NCBI GenBank assembly: GCA_032718475.1
Contig: JAUCBJ010008840.1
Span: forward strand, 1 to 33,244
Length of the DNA stretch: 33,244 nucleotides
Reading direction: 5' to 3'
Source of the DNA: Nemertoderma westbladi
Lineage: Eukaryota > Xenacoelomorpha > Nemertodermatida > Nemertodermatidae
The notes beneath the pieces are model-generated. The model searched no databases. It saw only the letters and a list, made by a program, of their open reading frames with translations, and had not been told where the DNA came from. Both the position numbers and the translations under genes were made by a program. Below, one piece after another: positions 19,420-27,741 of this stretch; within the stretch, counting starts at the first letter, position 1; each line of letters opens with the position of its first letter.

Positions 19420-19880
19420 CCCCCATTGGCTAATATCCCTGTTGGCGCCCTTTGGAGTGTTTCCCCTCACTCCTGCTGTTCTCTCTCTGTCAGGGGTATG
19501 GCCCCTGACCCCTATTGTGTGTTTCTCCTTCCCACTTTGTTGGGGTGGCACGAGGTTGGGTAATCAACCTCGTGCTCCCAATATTGCTTAACGGCTTACT
19601 TTGTGGGGTGTTAGCGGAATTGAATAAGCTAACAGTTTATATGTATAACTGTTTGACCTCTACCGGTACAGTACCTAGGTTTCTATATATTGGACTGACT
19701 GCATTATGTCTGTTAGTTTGTGTTAGTGTTAGTACTGTTTTAACTACCGTCTGCTGTTATATATTATACCGGTATTGGTTACCGTCAGACCGTTGCCATT
19801 ATGGATACATCCTTCAGACTCTTTTTGTTTATCTACACCGCATTCGCCTTACGGATTTAGCCACTCCTAGGATTTAAGTC
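19420..19880 (+). repeat. Second copy of the hairpin-bearing repeat (compare element G)
   Basis: A pyrimidine-rich block starting CCATTGGCTAA (19423) is followed about 125 bases later by a perfect hairpin (19548-19575). The layout parallels 10874-11044, where the spacing is about 143 bases. Overall sequence similarity between the two is loose by eye. It abuts the truncated end of element E near 19880. Confidence 0.4.
19548..19575. repeat. Perfect hairpin, 11-bp stem and 6-base loop (second)
   Basis: GCACGAGGTTG (19548-19558) pairs with CAACCTCGTGC (19565-19575) around the loop GGTAAT. Dimensions equal those of the hairpin at 11017-11044, with a different stem sequence. Confidence 0.85.
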
Positions 19881-19883
19881 CAC

Positions 19884-20202
19884 ACATAAGTAACGTAATC
19901 TATAGAATATTGCGGATAGTTTAGAAATTTTTTATATTATGTAGGATATGTAGGATATGTGTGCTTTCCATTTCAGTTTGCTATCCATGATAACCCCGAG
20001 GTACTTGAATTCGTTTACGCACTTATAACCACTGCTACCAATAGTAATGTTATTATTTGGTTGATGGTATTATTAATTAGTTTATTTATATTTAATGTCA
20101 ATCTATTTACTGTAAGCCAATCTTTGATATTTTCCAGTTCAGAATTTGTACCTATGAATAAATTTCTGGAATCTTTATTTCGTGATATAAATCTTGCGTC
20201 AT
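19884..20202 (-). pseudogene. LINE E, downstream half (RT palm end and thumb)
   Basis: On the minus strand this encodes ARFISRNKDSRNLF, LENIKDWLTVNRLTLNINK and EFKYLGVIMDSKLKWKAHI, the residues that follow the catalytic Asp-Asp in CR1/Jockey-type reverse transcriptases, with later stops and frameshifts. It has no RT upstream of it in place: the preceding bases are the (ATT)n tail of LINE B. It continues the frame that is interrupted at 25196, so it is the displaced downstream half of element E. The homology fades at about 19884. Confidence 0.7.
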
Positions 20203-20479
20203 AATAATAATAATAATAATTGTATTTATGAAGCGCACTATACATGATGATCTAGGCGCTAACGCACAGTAAAAATTAATCAAATGTTAAAATTAATTTC
20301 ATATAAACTAATCAGGACAGTTTTGGTATTCCAGCTTAAAGTAAAAACTTTTTAGTTTTTTCTTGAATGAAGGCAATGAGAGCCCTCCACGCAACTCGCC
20401 TGGAAATTCATTCCACACTGTCGGCACCACAAAAGAAAAAGCCCTGGAACCGTAATGCAGTAGGTTATACCTGGGGTTA
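20203..20479 (-). mobile_element. LINE B, 3' half with (ATT)n tail
   Basis: The minus strand encodes NPRYNLLHYGSRAFSFVVPT and VWNEFPGELRGGLSLPSFKK, the conserved C-terminus of Jockey/CR1-type RT proteins. A short 3' UTR follows, and then an (ATT)n tail at 20203-20219. The first half of the same copy lies at 25076-25195. GTCAT flanks the whole insert on both sides (20198-20202 and 25196-25200, plus strand), the expected target-site duplication. Confidence 0.7.
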
Positions 20480-20604
20480 TAATAATAATAATAATTCTTT
20501 ATTTCAGGCACGATTGCCCATAAAAACAAACAAACAAACAAATATATATATAAAATATTATTAGCACAATCAAGGATATCAAGCCTAACTAAATATAATT
20601 AATT

Positions 20605-23544
20605 TTAGTCATCAATATAAGATAGGTCCCGCATTAAAAATATTCTACTCGTTTTGTATACCTCATGAAGCGTTGCAATTACCATTGTATTACACGAATT
20701 TGTTGCACGTAAAAATAGAGAATTAATTGCTGCAGCACGTATATGAATAAATTTAGGAATATTTAATACACCGAACATAAAAGAAACACTGGAGCCATAG
20801 GGGTACCCGAAAAAGCGTCTGGCCGCTGCATTATATGCTACTCTTAATTTATTATGCACAGAGGCAGAGTAATTTAATCTAGACCACAAAGCGTTACAAT
20901 AAAATTGAGTACAAAAACATCGAAATAATTTAACTTTTACGGCTGTAGTACAATTTGCAAATTTTCTAATAATGGTATTAGCACGTTTATAAAATGATCT
21001 TAATTGATTATGAATATCCGAATTATCGTCTGTATTATCGCAAAGTATATGACCTAAATATTTAATCTCGTGCACTATTGTTAACTTATTACTATTTAAA
21101 GATACTTGTCCTACATTTGAGTTTTTACACGATTTAGGGAAATAATACATGCATTTGGATTTTTTAAGATTAACCGTAATCGAATGTAGAAGTGCATATT
21201 TTTCAAAAATATGTAGCAGTTTTTGCAGTCCAGTAATCGAATTTGAAAACATAGACAAATCATCGGCATACATCATATGATTAGAGCGGACACCAGACAT
21301 CATACAACCTACATTACTGTTATTTAATTCCCTACTCAGGTCATCAAGATATACGCTATATAAATACGGAGATAAAATACCACCTTGTTTGGTCCCGTTA
21401 GAAACATGAAAATAGTTAGAAATAAAACCACCCCAAAGTACACCTAATTGTTGAAATTTGTACCAAAATTTAATCGCCCGAATATAAAACAACGGTATGC
21501 CCCTATCTATAAGTTTTTTAAAAAGTGTGTAATGATTTACTAAATCAAAAGCTTTTGATGAGTCAATAAAGCACACGTAAACTGCTGAATCATTTTCAAG
21601 ATAATGCTGAATAATTTCTTTCAAAGTGAAGATACAGAGTTCGGTGCCGTGATTTTGCTTAAAGCCAAATTGCGAATTCGAAGTCTGTAACTTATCACAA
21701 AAACGATCAATATATACATGTTCAAATATCTTACTCATAATTGTGGCAATGGCTATGCCACGATAATTATCGGGCGATGTAATATCGTCATTCTTGTCTT
21801 TAAGTAAAGGAATTAGGTTACAACGCATAAAATCATCGGGTATATAACCATGAACATTAAAACAGGTGAATACATTTGCTAAGTGAACATATAGAGATTT
21901 AGTACCATTTATAAAAAATTCACAAGAAATGCCATCCGGGCCGGCAGCTTTACCTGTAACAAGCTTATCAATTGCAAACACCACCTCTATCGGAGTTACA
22001 ATCATTGATTCACAAAATTTAATACCTTCAAGTTTACAATCAACCTCAGCTTTATGGGGCTCAGGTTGGTTCGCATTGTATAAAGTTTCAAATTTATTTT
22101 TAAACATATCGCAAACCTCTTTTTCACCTACCGCACTGCCCACTTTATTAGACAGTGGTGTAGAGACACCTGTCTGTTTACGGACATTATTCCAAAATTC
22201 GTTCTGGTTGTTCGAGTAAATTGACTCAGCTAATTTGTCGCTGCGGATCTGGTTTGCGTTACGTTTGCACTCGCGCATGTAGCGCTTGAAATTCAATCTC
22301 GATTTCGTGTATTCTTCATATATGAGCCCATTTCTCGGACAGCCGTTACTTTTCCAAATTAGAAAGAAACGGCGGGATAAATTATATTTATCTCGCAGGA
22401 AATCGTTCCAACCGGGAACATTTCTGTTTGCTCCACTATTGGCTGATTTTTTCGAAGGAATAGACGATTCAGCTGCCCTTAACAAGCAGTCAACTATACA
22501 TTTATAATAATAATCTATGCATGATTTATGCTCTGTACATAAAATAGACTCACCGTTATTAGCACCTATGCAATTGGTATCTATTTGCGACAGCAATACA
22601 TTGAGATTATTACCGTAAGCAGAAAGTTGCTGGGGTGACGCTTTGCACCAATCAAGTCGGGCACATTTTTGTTCAGTAGCACCAATGTTAATATCATCCG
22701 TACTACTTAGTGAACTGTACTGTAAATTAATTTTACATGACACAGGAAAGTGGTCCGATATTGCCAAGTTATAATGCACATTAAAATCTCGTAAATATGG
22801 GAGCAGGCTACCTGTACTTATAGCATGGTCAAGCCACGAAGTGCTGCCATGTGCCGTACTAACGAAAGTGAAAGTATCTTGAGGTTGAAACATTGTATCA
22901 CACAGATGCAAATTACTATCTGCGGCCCAATCTAAAAGATGGCTATAAAATATTGTAGATATTGCGGCGTTAAAATCACCAAATACAAAACACAGTGGTG
23001 TTGATTCACAATCTAAAATGGCATTAATACGGCCAAGATAATCTAAGAATTCGGATTCATTGTCATTACACTGATATGGTAGATAGACATTGAGTAAAAA
23101 TAATTGTTGAGCATCAGATAACTTAATTCTAGCACCTAAAAGCCGGTTATCATCAAACGTAATACATTCTACCGCGTGCGCAATACTTTTCTTAAATAGT
23201 ATCGCTGAGCCACCATATGGGCGGCCAGTTAATATGTTTTCTCTATAATCTACGGGTGATATACCCCTTGCTAGATACCTCTCATCAATGGTATTTAGGA
23301 AGCTGAGTTCCTGTACTGGCAAGAAGTGCTCTTGTAGGAGTATTACATCCATGGTCAGATTACAGAGATCCTTAACAGTATTTAGTGAATGTGGCGTTCT
23401 AACTGAGTTGCAGTTATAAGATGCAACAGATATGTTTGAATTTATATCATTGGCCATGTTAGAATTTATATTATATATACAATCGCACTGCAATACGAAT
23501 AAATATAATAAAAATAAAAATAAATTATATAAAAATATTCCCAT
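20605..23544 (-). CDS. LINE A ORF2: endonuclease and reverse transcriptase
   Basis: The 979 codons are uninterrupted. Endonuclease (about residues 38-275): YNCNSV with Asn44, LLQEHF with Glu72, GDFNA (189-193), TSWLDH and SDHFPV (263-268) are all intact. Reverse transcriptase (about 515-800): GKAAGPDGIS, DNYRGIAIA, FIDSSKAFD with Asp661, KQGGILSPYL, YADD with Asp761/Asp762, then a thumb and a C-terminal region. No RNase H is seen. The protein nicks target DNA and copies its RNA there. It belongs to the CR1/L2/Daphne-like group by motif style; the exact clade is unresolved. The first 29 residues are a hydrophobic AT-coded stretch, and Met30 (ATG at 23457) is a likelier start. Confidence 0.85.
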   Translation of the reverse strand: MGIFLYNLFLFLLYLFVLQCDCIYNINSNMANDINSNISVASYNCNSVRTPHSLNTVKDLCNLTMDVILLQEHFLPVQELSFLNTIDERYLARGISPVDYRENILTGRPYGGSAILFKKSIAHAVECITFDDNRLLGARIKLSDAQQLFLLNVYLPYQCNDNESEFLDYLGRINAILDCESTPLCFVFGDFNAAISTIFYSHLLDWAADSNLHLCDTMFQPQDTFTFVSTAHGSTSWLDHAISTGSLLPYLRDFNVHYNLAISDHFPVSCKINLQYSSLSSTDDINIGATEQKCARLDWCKASPQQLSAYGNNLNVLLSQIDTNCIGANNGESILCTEHKSCIDYYYKCIVDCLLRAAESSIPSKKSANSGANRNVPGWNDFLRDKYNLSRRFFLIWKSNGCPRNGLIYEEYTKSRLNFKRYMRECKRNANQIRSDKLAESIYSNNQNEFWNNVRKQTGVSTPLSNKVGSAVGEKEVCDMFKNKFETLYNANQPEPHKAEVDCKLEGIKFCESMIVTPIEVVFAIDKLVTGKAAGPDGISCEFFINGTKSLYVHLANVFTCFNVHGYIPDDFMRCNLIPLLKDKNDDITSPDNYRGIAIATIMSKIFEHVYIDRFCDKLQTSNSQFGFKQNHGTELCIFTLKEIIQHYLENDSAVYVCFIDSSKAFDLVNHYTLFKKLIDRGIPLFYIRAIKFWYKFQQLGVLWGGFISNYFHVSNGTKQGGILSPYLYSVYLDDLSRELNNSNVGCMMSGVRSNHMMYADDLSMFSNSITGLQKLLHIFEKYALLHSITVNLKKSKCMYYFPKSCKNSNVGQVSLNSNKLTIVHEIKYLGHILCDNTDDNSDIHNQLRSFYKRANTIIRKFANCTTAVKVKLFRCFCTQFYCNALWSRLNYSASVHNKLRVAYNAAARRFFGYPYGSSVSFMFGVLNIPKFIHIRAAAINSLFLRATNSCNTMVIATLHEVYKTSRIFLMRDLSYIDD

Positions 23545-23592
23545 AATTAGGTTTGTTTAAACGTTAATTTACAATTTACAAATCAGAATCAA

Positions 23593-24837
23593 TCAAATGA
23601 AGGAGGCAACCTGGCTCCTACGGTCCTCAAAAGGGCGAATACGGCAGAATTCTGGCCAAAGGTCACCGTCTAGCAGTAGCTTAGACTGCGAGCTCTGACA
23701 CATAATAATGAATGACTTGTATGAAGCATCGGATTTACCAATAGGGTAACAGCGAATTATTAACTGAAGACTGTCTGATACATATTTAGTTATCACTTTC
23801 TTAGAGACACTCACAGCACATCCCGTGAGGAAAAGCTTCTCCAGTGGTTCTACGGTGTCAAAGGCCTTACTCTTAGACCTTCCCGCAACGAACGTAGGTT
23901 TGGATTGACGTACACGTGGTATATACTTTTGCCCCGAACCCCGATTTGTTGATTTCATTGCCCCAGCATATGAAGTTGGGGAGTGTGGCCGTCCGTTCTT
24001 CCCCACTACGGTGTATGGAGTATCATTATTAACAGGACTATTAACGTCGCTAACAGCTACCGGTAGACTCACTTGCTGAGGCCCTTCACCATCGCGTTCA
24101 TCTGAACTTGAATCCGAGGCAATATCGATGACCATGTTACCAAGTGCGGAGTAACGACTCCCGGCTGAACCCGGACCAGTACCATCGGAAATGGCATCGA
24201 ATAGTGTCGGATCAGAATTCGTATTGTTGTCTTTGCTCTTCTTACCTTTTTTACGTTTCTTCAGACCAGTTATTTGCGGCTGGTCTGCGTTCGCAGCTAC
24301 TTCGGATGGTAGTTTGGTAGGCGCGCTACAGGTACCGGTACCGCCTCGCGACTCCAGCACTGCAATACGGTCTTGTAATGAGCTCACCATATTCAATAAA
24401 AACAACATATCCGACCCAGTCGAGGAGAAAGGTGGAATCGTGGTCAAGTCCACTGGAACGAACACCGGTGTCGGGCTCAGGTCTCTGAACCCGCTGTACT
24501 CGAACATATCGATGATATCGGAGATTACGTTACAACGCATATTTTCACCAGCGTGTCGAAGTTTCGCAAAGTCCTGTTTCCGAATAGTACGGTTGGGCGC
24601 TGCGCTACTTGACTCAAGAAGGGACAGCAGACTAGCCTTCCCATCTTTTAACGTTTTGTCCATAAAACATGGCCATGGCCCGACAGTTGCAATGATCGAG
24701 TTTTGGTGTAATCCACGCTCGTGTGCTGACCACACATACGCGAGCACATCGTCACTCAGATGCTTGCACGATGGGGAAGGTGAGGGATCTTCGTCTGATC
24801 CCGAAATAATATCGGTCATCGTTGCTGCATCCACCAT
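23593..24837 (-). CDS. LINE A ORF1: RNA-binding-type protein
   Basis: An uninterrupted 414-codon frame starts at ATG 24837 and ends 48 bases before ORF2. The N-terminal half has helices and no zinc knuckle. A Lys-rich stretch (KKRKKGKKSK, about residue 195) may bind RNA or DNA. The last 110 residues (LEKLFLTGCAVSVSKKVI ... SYKSFIIMCQ ... LLLDGDLWPEFCRIRPF) match the RRM-like C-terminal domain common in ORF1 of CR1/Jockey-group elements. It should coat the element RNA. How ORF2 is translated is unknown; the spacer suggests reinitiation or a separate start. Confidence 0.75.
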   Translation of the reverse strand: MVDAATMTDIISGSDEDPSPSPSCKHLSDDVLAYVWSAHERGLHQNSIIATVGPWPCFMDKTLKDGKASLLSLLESSSAAPNRTIRKQDFAKLRHAGENMRCNVISDIIDMFEYSGFRDLSPTPVFVPVDLTTIPPFSSTGSDMLFLLNMVSSLQDRIAVLESRGGTGTCSAPTKLPSEVAANADQPQITGLKKRKKGKKSKDNNTNSDPTLFDAISDGTGPGSAGSRYSALGNMVIDIASDSSSDERDGEGPQQVSLPVAVSDVNSPVNNDTPYTVVGKNGRPHSPTSYAGAMKSTNRGSGQKYIPRVRQSKPTFVAGRSKSKAFDTVEPLEKLFLTGCAVSVSKKVITKYVSDSLQLIIRCYPIGKSDASYKSFIIMCQSSQSKLLLDGDLWPEFCRIRPFEDRRSQVASFI

Positions 24838-25075
24838 CGTATCCGTTTCCGTGACGGCGGATAGCGGTAGGTACCGAGATGCGAACAGTAGAGGTACAGA
24901 AGTATAGTAATAATAATTGAAGGTACAGCGTAGCGCGGTGCCAAATTGAGTTCAGGTTAAAACAGTAGTATATTCAATCAAAAGCACGGTACAGCAGTAT
25001 TACTGTATTAGACCGCAGCAGTACAGCAGTACAGCAGTATATGTTTATATCATATATCGTATTTTCAATTAACCA
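24838..25075 (-). promoter_or_regulatory. LINE A 5' UTR
   Basis: It lies between the 5' junction with LINE B and the ORF1 start. It contains tandem ACAGCAGT/TACAGCAG units (plus-strand view, about 24990-25040). LINEs carry an internal Pol II promoter here, but no specific element is recognisable. Confidence 0.5.
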
Positions 25076-25195
25076 GGTTAACCAATTAATTTTGGTTACT
25101 CGAACGTAGCTTTCTAGGAGGATTGTAGCGCACTAGCAAGTCACTCAAGTAATCATGAGCGAGTCCATTTAGGCTTTCGATGCGTCGTAATATCG
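25076..25195 (-). mobile_element. LINE B, 5' part (RT C-terminal fragment)
   Basis: A minus-strand frame encodes RRIESLNGLAHDYLSDLL and VRYNPPRKLRSSNQN, the segment that precedes the C-terminal YGSRAFSF block of the same protein family. That block lies at 20479, beyond LINE A. B is 5'-truncated at 25195, its junction with element E, so only about 400 bp of B exist. Confidence 0.7.
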
Positions 25196-27400
25196 GTCAT
25201 CTGCAAAAAGCGTGGTGACCATGGTGGTGATATTTGGTAAATCATTTATGTAGATCAAAAACAGTAGCGGTTCAAGTAAGCTTCCTTGCGGAACACATGT
25301 TGTTATAGTTAAAACGGGAGATGACATCCCGATTACCACATACTGCGTGCGATTAGATAAGTAATCCCTGCGTAATTCCAATGGTTTGCCCCTAATGCCA
25401 AAAAATGCCATCTTTTTTATTAATATTGCGTGGTCAATGGTGTCGAAGGCCTTGCGTATATCCATGTATATAGCACAAGCATAGTCCCCCATATCAATAT
25501 TATCCAGAATTTGCTCAGTTACAGACAAGATAGCCTGAAAAGTGCTCCTATTTTTTCTATAGCCAAATTGCTGCTTACATCCCCACGGAATTTAATTGCT
25601 TTCCATGACACGTTTATTAAATTCGATAGGTGCTGAGATAATATTTTTGATCCAAATTTTACTAGTCGAATTGGGAAAGAGTCATTAGTTGAGCTATTTT
25701 CATTTAAATGTAGGATATGGTATTCTACTTCAATAGTCGTAGTTTCAAGCAGTGCGAATTAACTACTTGGTGAATTAAATCTCTTATTAATTTGATGGGA
25801 CATTTGGATACACTAGGTAACTGGGAAGCATGTTTGGACCCAATATTCACAAAAAAAGTTATTGAATGTGGCTGAAATCAGGGTGGGGTTATCTGTTAAT
25901 ACTGCTCCCTTTTCCTGAGTGACATTTAACTTTTTTGGAGCACCACACGATTTATTTTTTGATATTGCAGAATTTATAATACGCCATGTACGACGCATAT
26001 TGCTACCACATTGAGCAAAACAGTTGTTGTAATAGCGTCGTTCTGCTAAACGGAGCAAATTCGTTAAAGTAGGGCGATATTTTCGATATTCAACATGATG
26101 GACTGGATTTTTACTCTAATATAAAATTTATTTTTAATTTCAATAGACTTTGCCAATCCGTTTGTTATCCAAGGTTTTTCGTACAGGTTTTGCTTTAATA
26201 GAAAATTATATTAGTTTTGCGTGTTGCTCACAGATTTGTTTAAAGTTTTTATAAAAGATTTCATATTTTGCGTTTTGTGGTTCAGTGGAATCATTATAAC
26301 TCCAATTACTAGGATTGCCAAGGTCATGTAAGAAATTAAATTCATTGAAATGTCCATACTCTTTAAATATACCAAATGTAGGAAGGTGGTCTGTTGTACC
26401 GACTTCCGTAAGGTATACACCACTCTCCACGACACGATCGTTGATATTAGTAATAATATGGTCTAATAGCGTTTTAGAATTTTTGAAGATTCTTGTTGCA
26501 CTTTTAATGTGTTGTCTATTCCCGCTGCTTTTTATTATATTACTGTATCTTTTAGCCTGCTCGTTATTTGAGAGTTAATTAGTATTAATATCACCACATA
26601 TTATTACGTCATATTTGTTGTTGTTTAATTTATGTAAAAGAGGATCTAGAGCCTCGACAAAATCGTTGTAGTTGGATGACCCAGGGCGATAAATGCAGCT
26701 AACAATCAGGGAATGGTTGGGTTTATGTTTGTCTGGAATTTCCACCCATGTGTTTTCAATCCCTTTTATGTTTAATTTAAGGTCGGGTCTTTCAATTGCT
26801 GCTATGCCCTGTTTAATATTGCTGCCCCCCCCCCCCCCCCCCCACCCCCCCCCCCCCTCCTCTGCCGGACGTGCTATCCTTTTTAAAATCAACAACTGGT
26901 GGGTCGTAGCCATCGATACCTAAATTATTCATACTATTGTCGTTTTTTTAGGAAAGGTTCGGCAAAAGCAAGAAAACTGAACGCCAAGTTCAAACCAGAT
27001 ATAATTTCATTGAGGCTGGAAAAATTTTTAAACAGGCTGCGACAGTTGATTTGAAACAGTGAAATATCAGACGGTGAGCATTTTGATTCCGTTGCCAAAT
27101 TTTTTTTAAAAGATTGTATATCAAAATAGCCCCGCTAATGGAGGGATCCAATAAATTTGTATTGGGATCAATATCTGAAAAAATTGGATTGTCAAAGTTT
27201 TCAAAGAACTCAGAGGTATCTGTATCATGGTCGAAAATGTCTGTGTCTGAGTCAGGCGCATCGCTATATGGAAATAGTTCTCTGGAATAGCAAATACACC
27301 AAAAACTTTTATAAAGTGAATTATTCTTTAAATCAAGAAACTCCTTAAAATTTAAAAAAGTACCGCATTGCACATGAAAATGGTTATTTTATTAGGTTAA
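25196..27400 (-). pseudogene. LINE E, upstream part: endonuclease, linker, RT start
   Basis: Frames on the minus strand run in order. First comes a leader and N-terminus (27373-26990) with an endonuclease start near FQINCRSLFKNF. The endonuclease middle (26913-26575) has VSCIYRPGSSNYNDF and IICGDINTN. TDHLPTFGIF (about 26400) stands where SDHLP is normal. The linker has PWITNGLAKSIEIKN (about 26170) and LAERRYYNNCF (26050). The RT has YMDIRKAFDTIDHAIL, CVPQGSLLEPLLFLIYINDL and LFADD (25528-25199). Frameshifts break it in at least three places, and a poly-C expansion sits inside the endonuclease frame. The RT is cut immediately after LFADD and resumes at 20202. Confidence 0.75.
26825..26857. 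repeat. Poly-C tract inside LINE E endonuclease
   Basis: Nineteen C, one A and thirteen C in a row. Read on the minus strand within the endonuclease frame it codes for a run of Gly broken by one Trp, which is not native to the domain. Confidence 0.85.
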
Positions 27401-27741
27401 CTGGTGCTTTAACTAATTTTCCTGTACTTGGGTTTTGGGCCAAATTGAACCAGGATACCCCGTCATAATAACCACAGGCAGCACGGGAAGTGCAAAGGGG
27501 AGATGACAGATTACAGTTACTAAGTTACAATTTATTGTACCGGTAGTCATCTAGTCTAACCCGGTTAGTACTGTACTAAACATTTCGTGGGAGGCGTGTA
27601 CATAGATATATTTGGTATCAGCGCTCATCGTTTTGGCTCTCGTTTTTCACATCATCTTTATATTTTGACTTTTGTTAGGGGTGAGTAAGCTTATATACCA
27701 GCTACATGTGTCAGCTACAGCATTGTGCACAGTCCAGCAGT

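Larger units (their letters stand above)
20480..25075 (-). mobile_element. Nearly complete LINE A with two open ORFs
   Basis: The element spans about 4.6 kb on the minus strand: a 238-bp 5' UTR with ACTGCTGTACTGCTGTACTG repeats, ORF1 (24837-23593), a 48-bp spacer, ORF2 (23544-20605), and a short 3' UTR ending in AATAAA and (ATT)n at 20480-20494. The 5-bp sequence GGTTA flanks it (20475-20479 and 25076-25080, plus strand), a target-site duplication. The 5' end appears complete or close to it because ORF1 has its own start and a leader. Both ORFs lack stops, so the copy is young and possibly active. Confidence 0.8.

Noticed and set aside
19515-19877. 120-codon plus-strand frame with hydrophobic segments
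   Set aside because: It overlaps the hairpin-bearing repeat; its composition is that of pyrimidine-rich DNA and no family resemblance is seen.
24191-24907. 238-codon plus-strand open frame
   Set aside because: It is antisense to the LINE A ORF1, which has family motifs; the plus frame has none.
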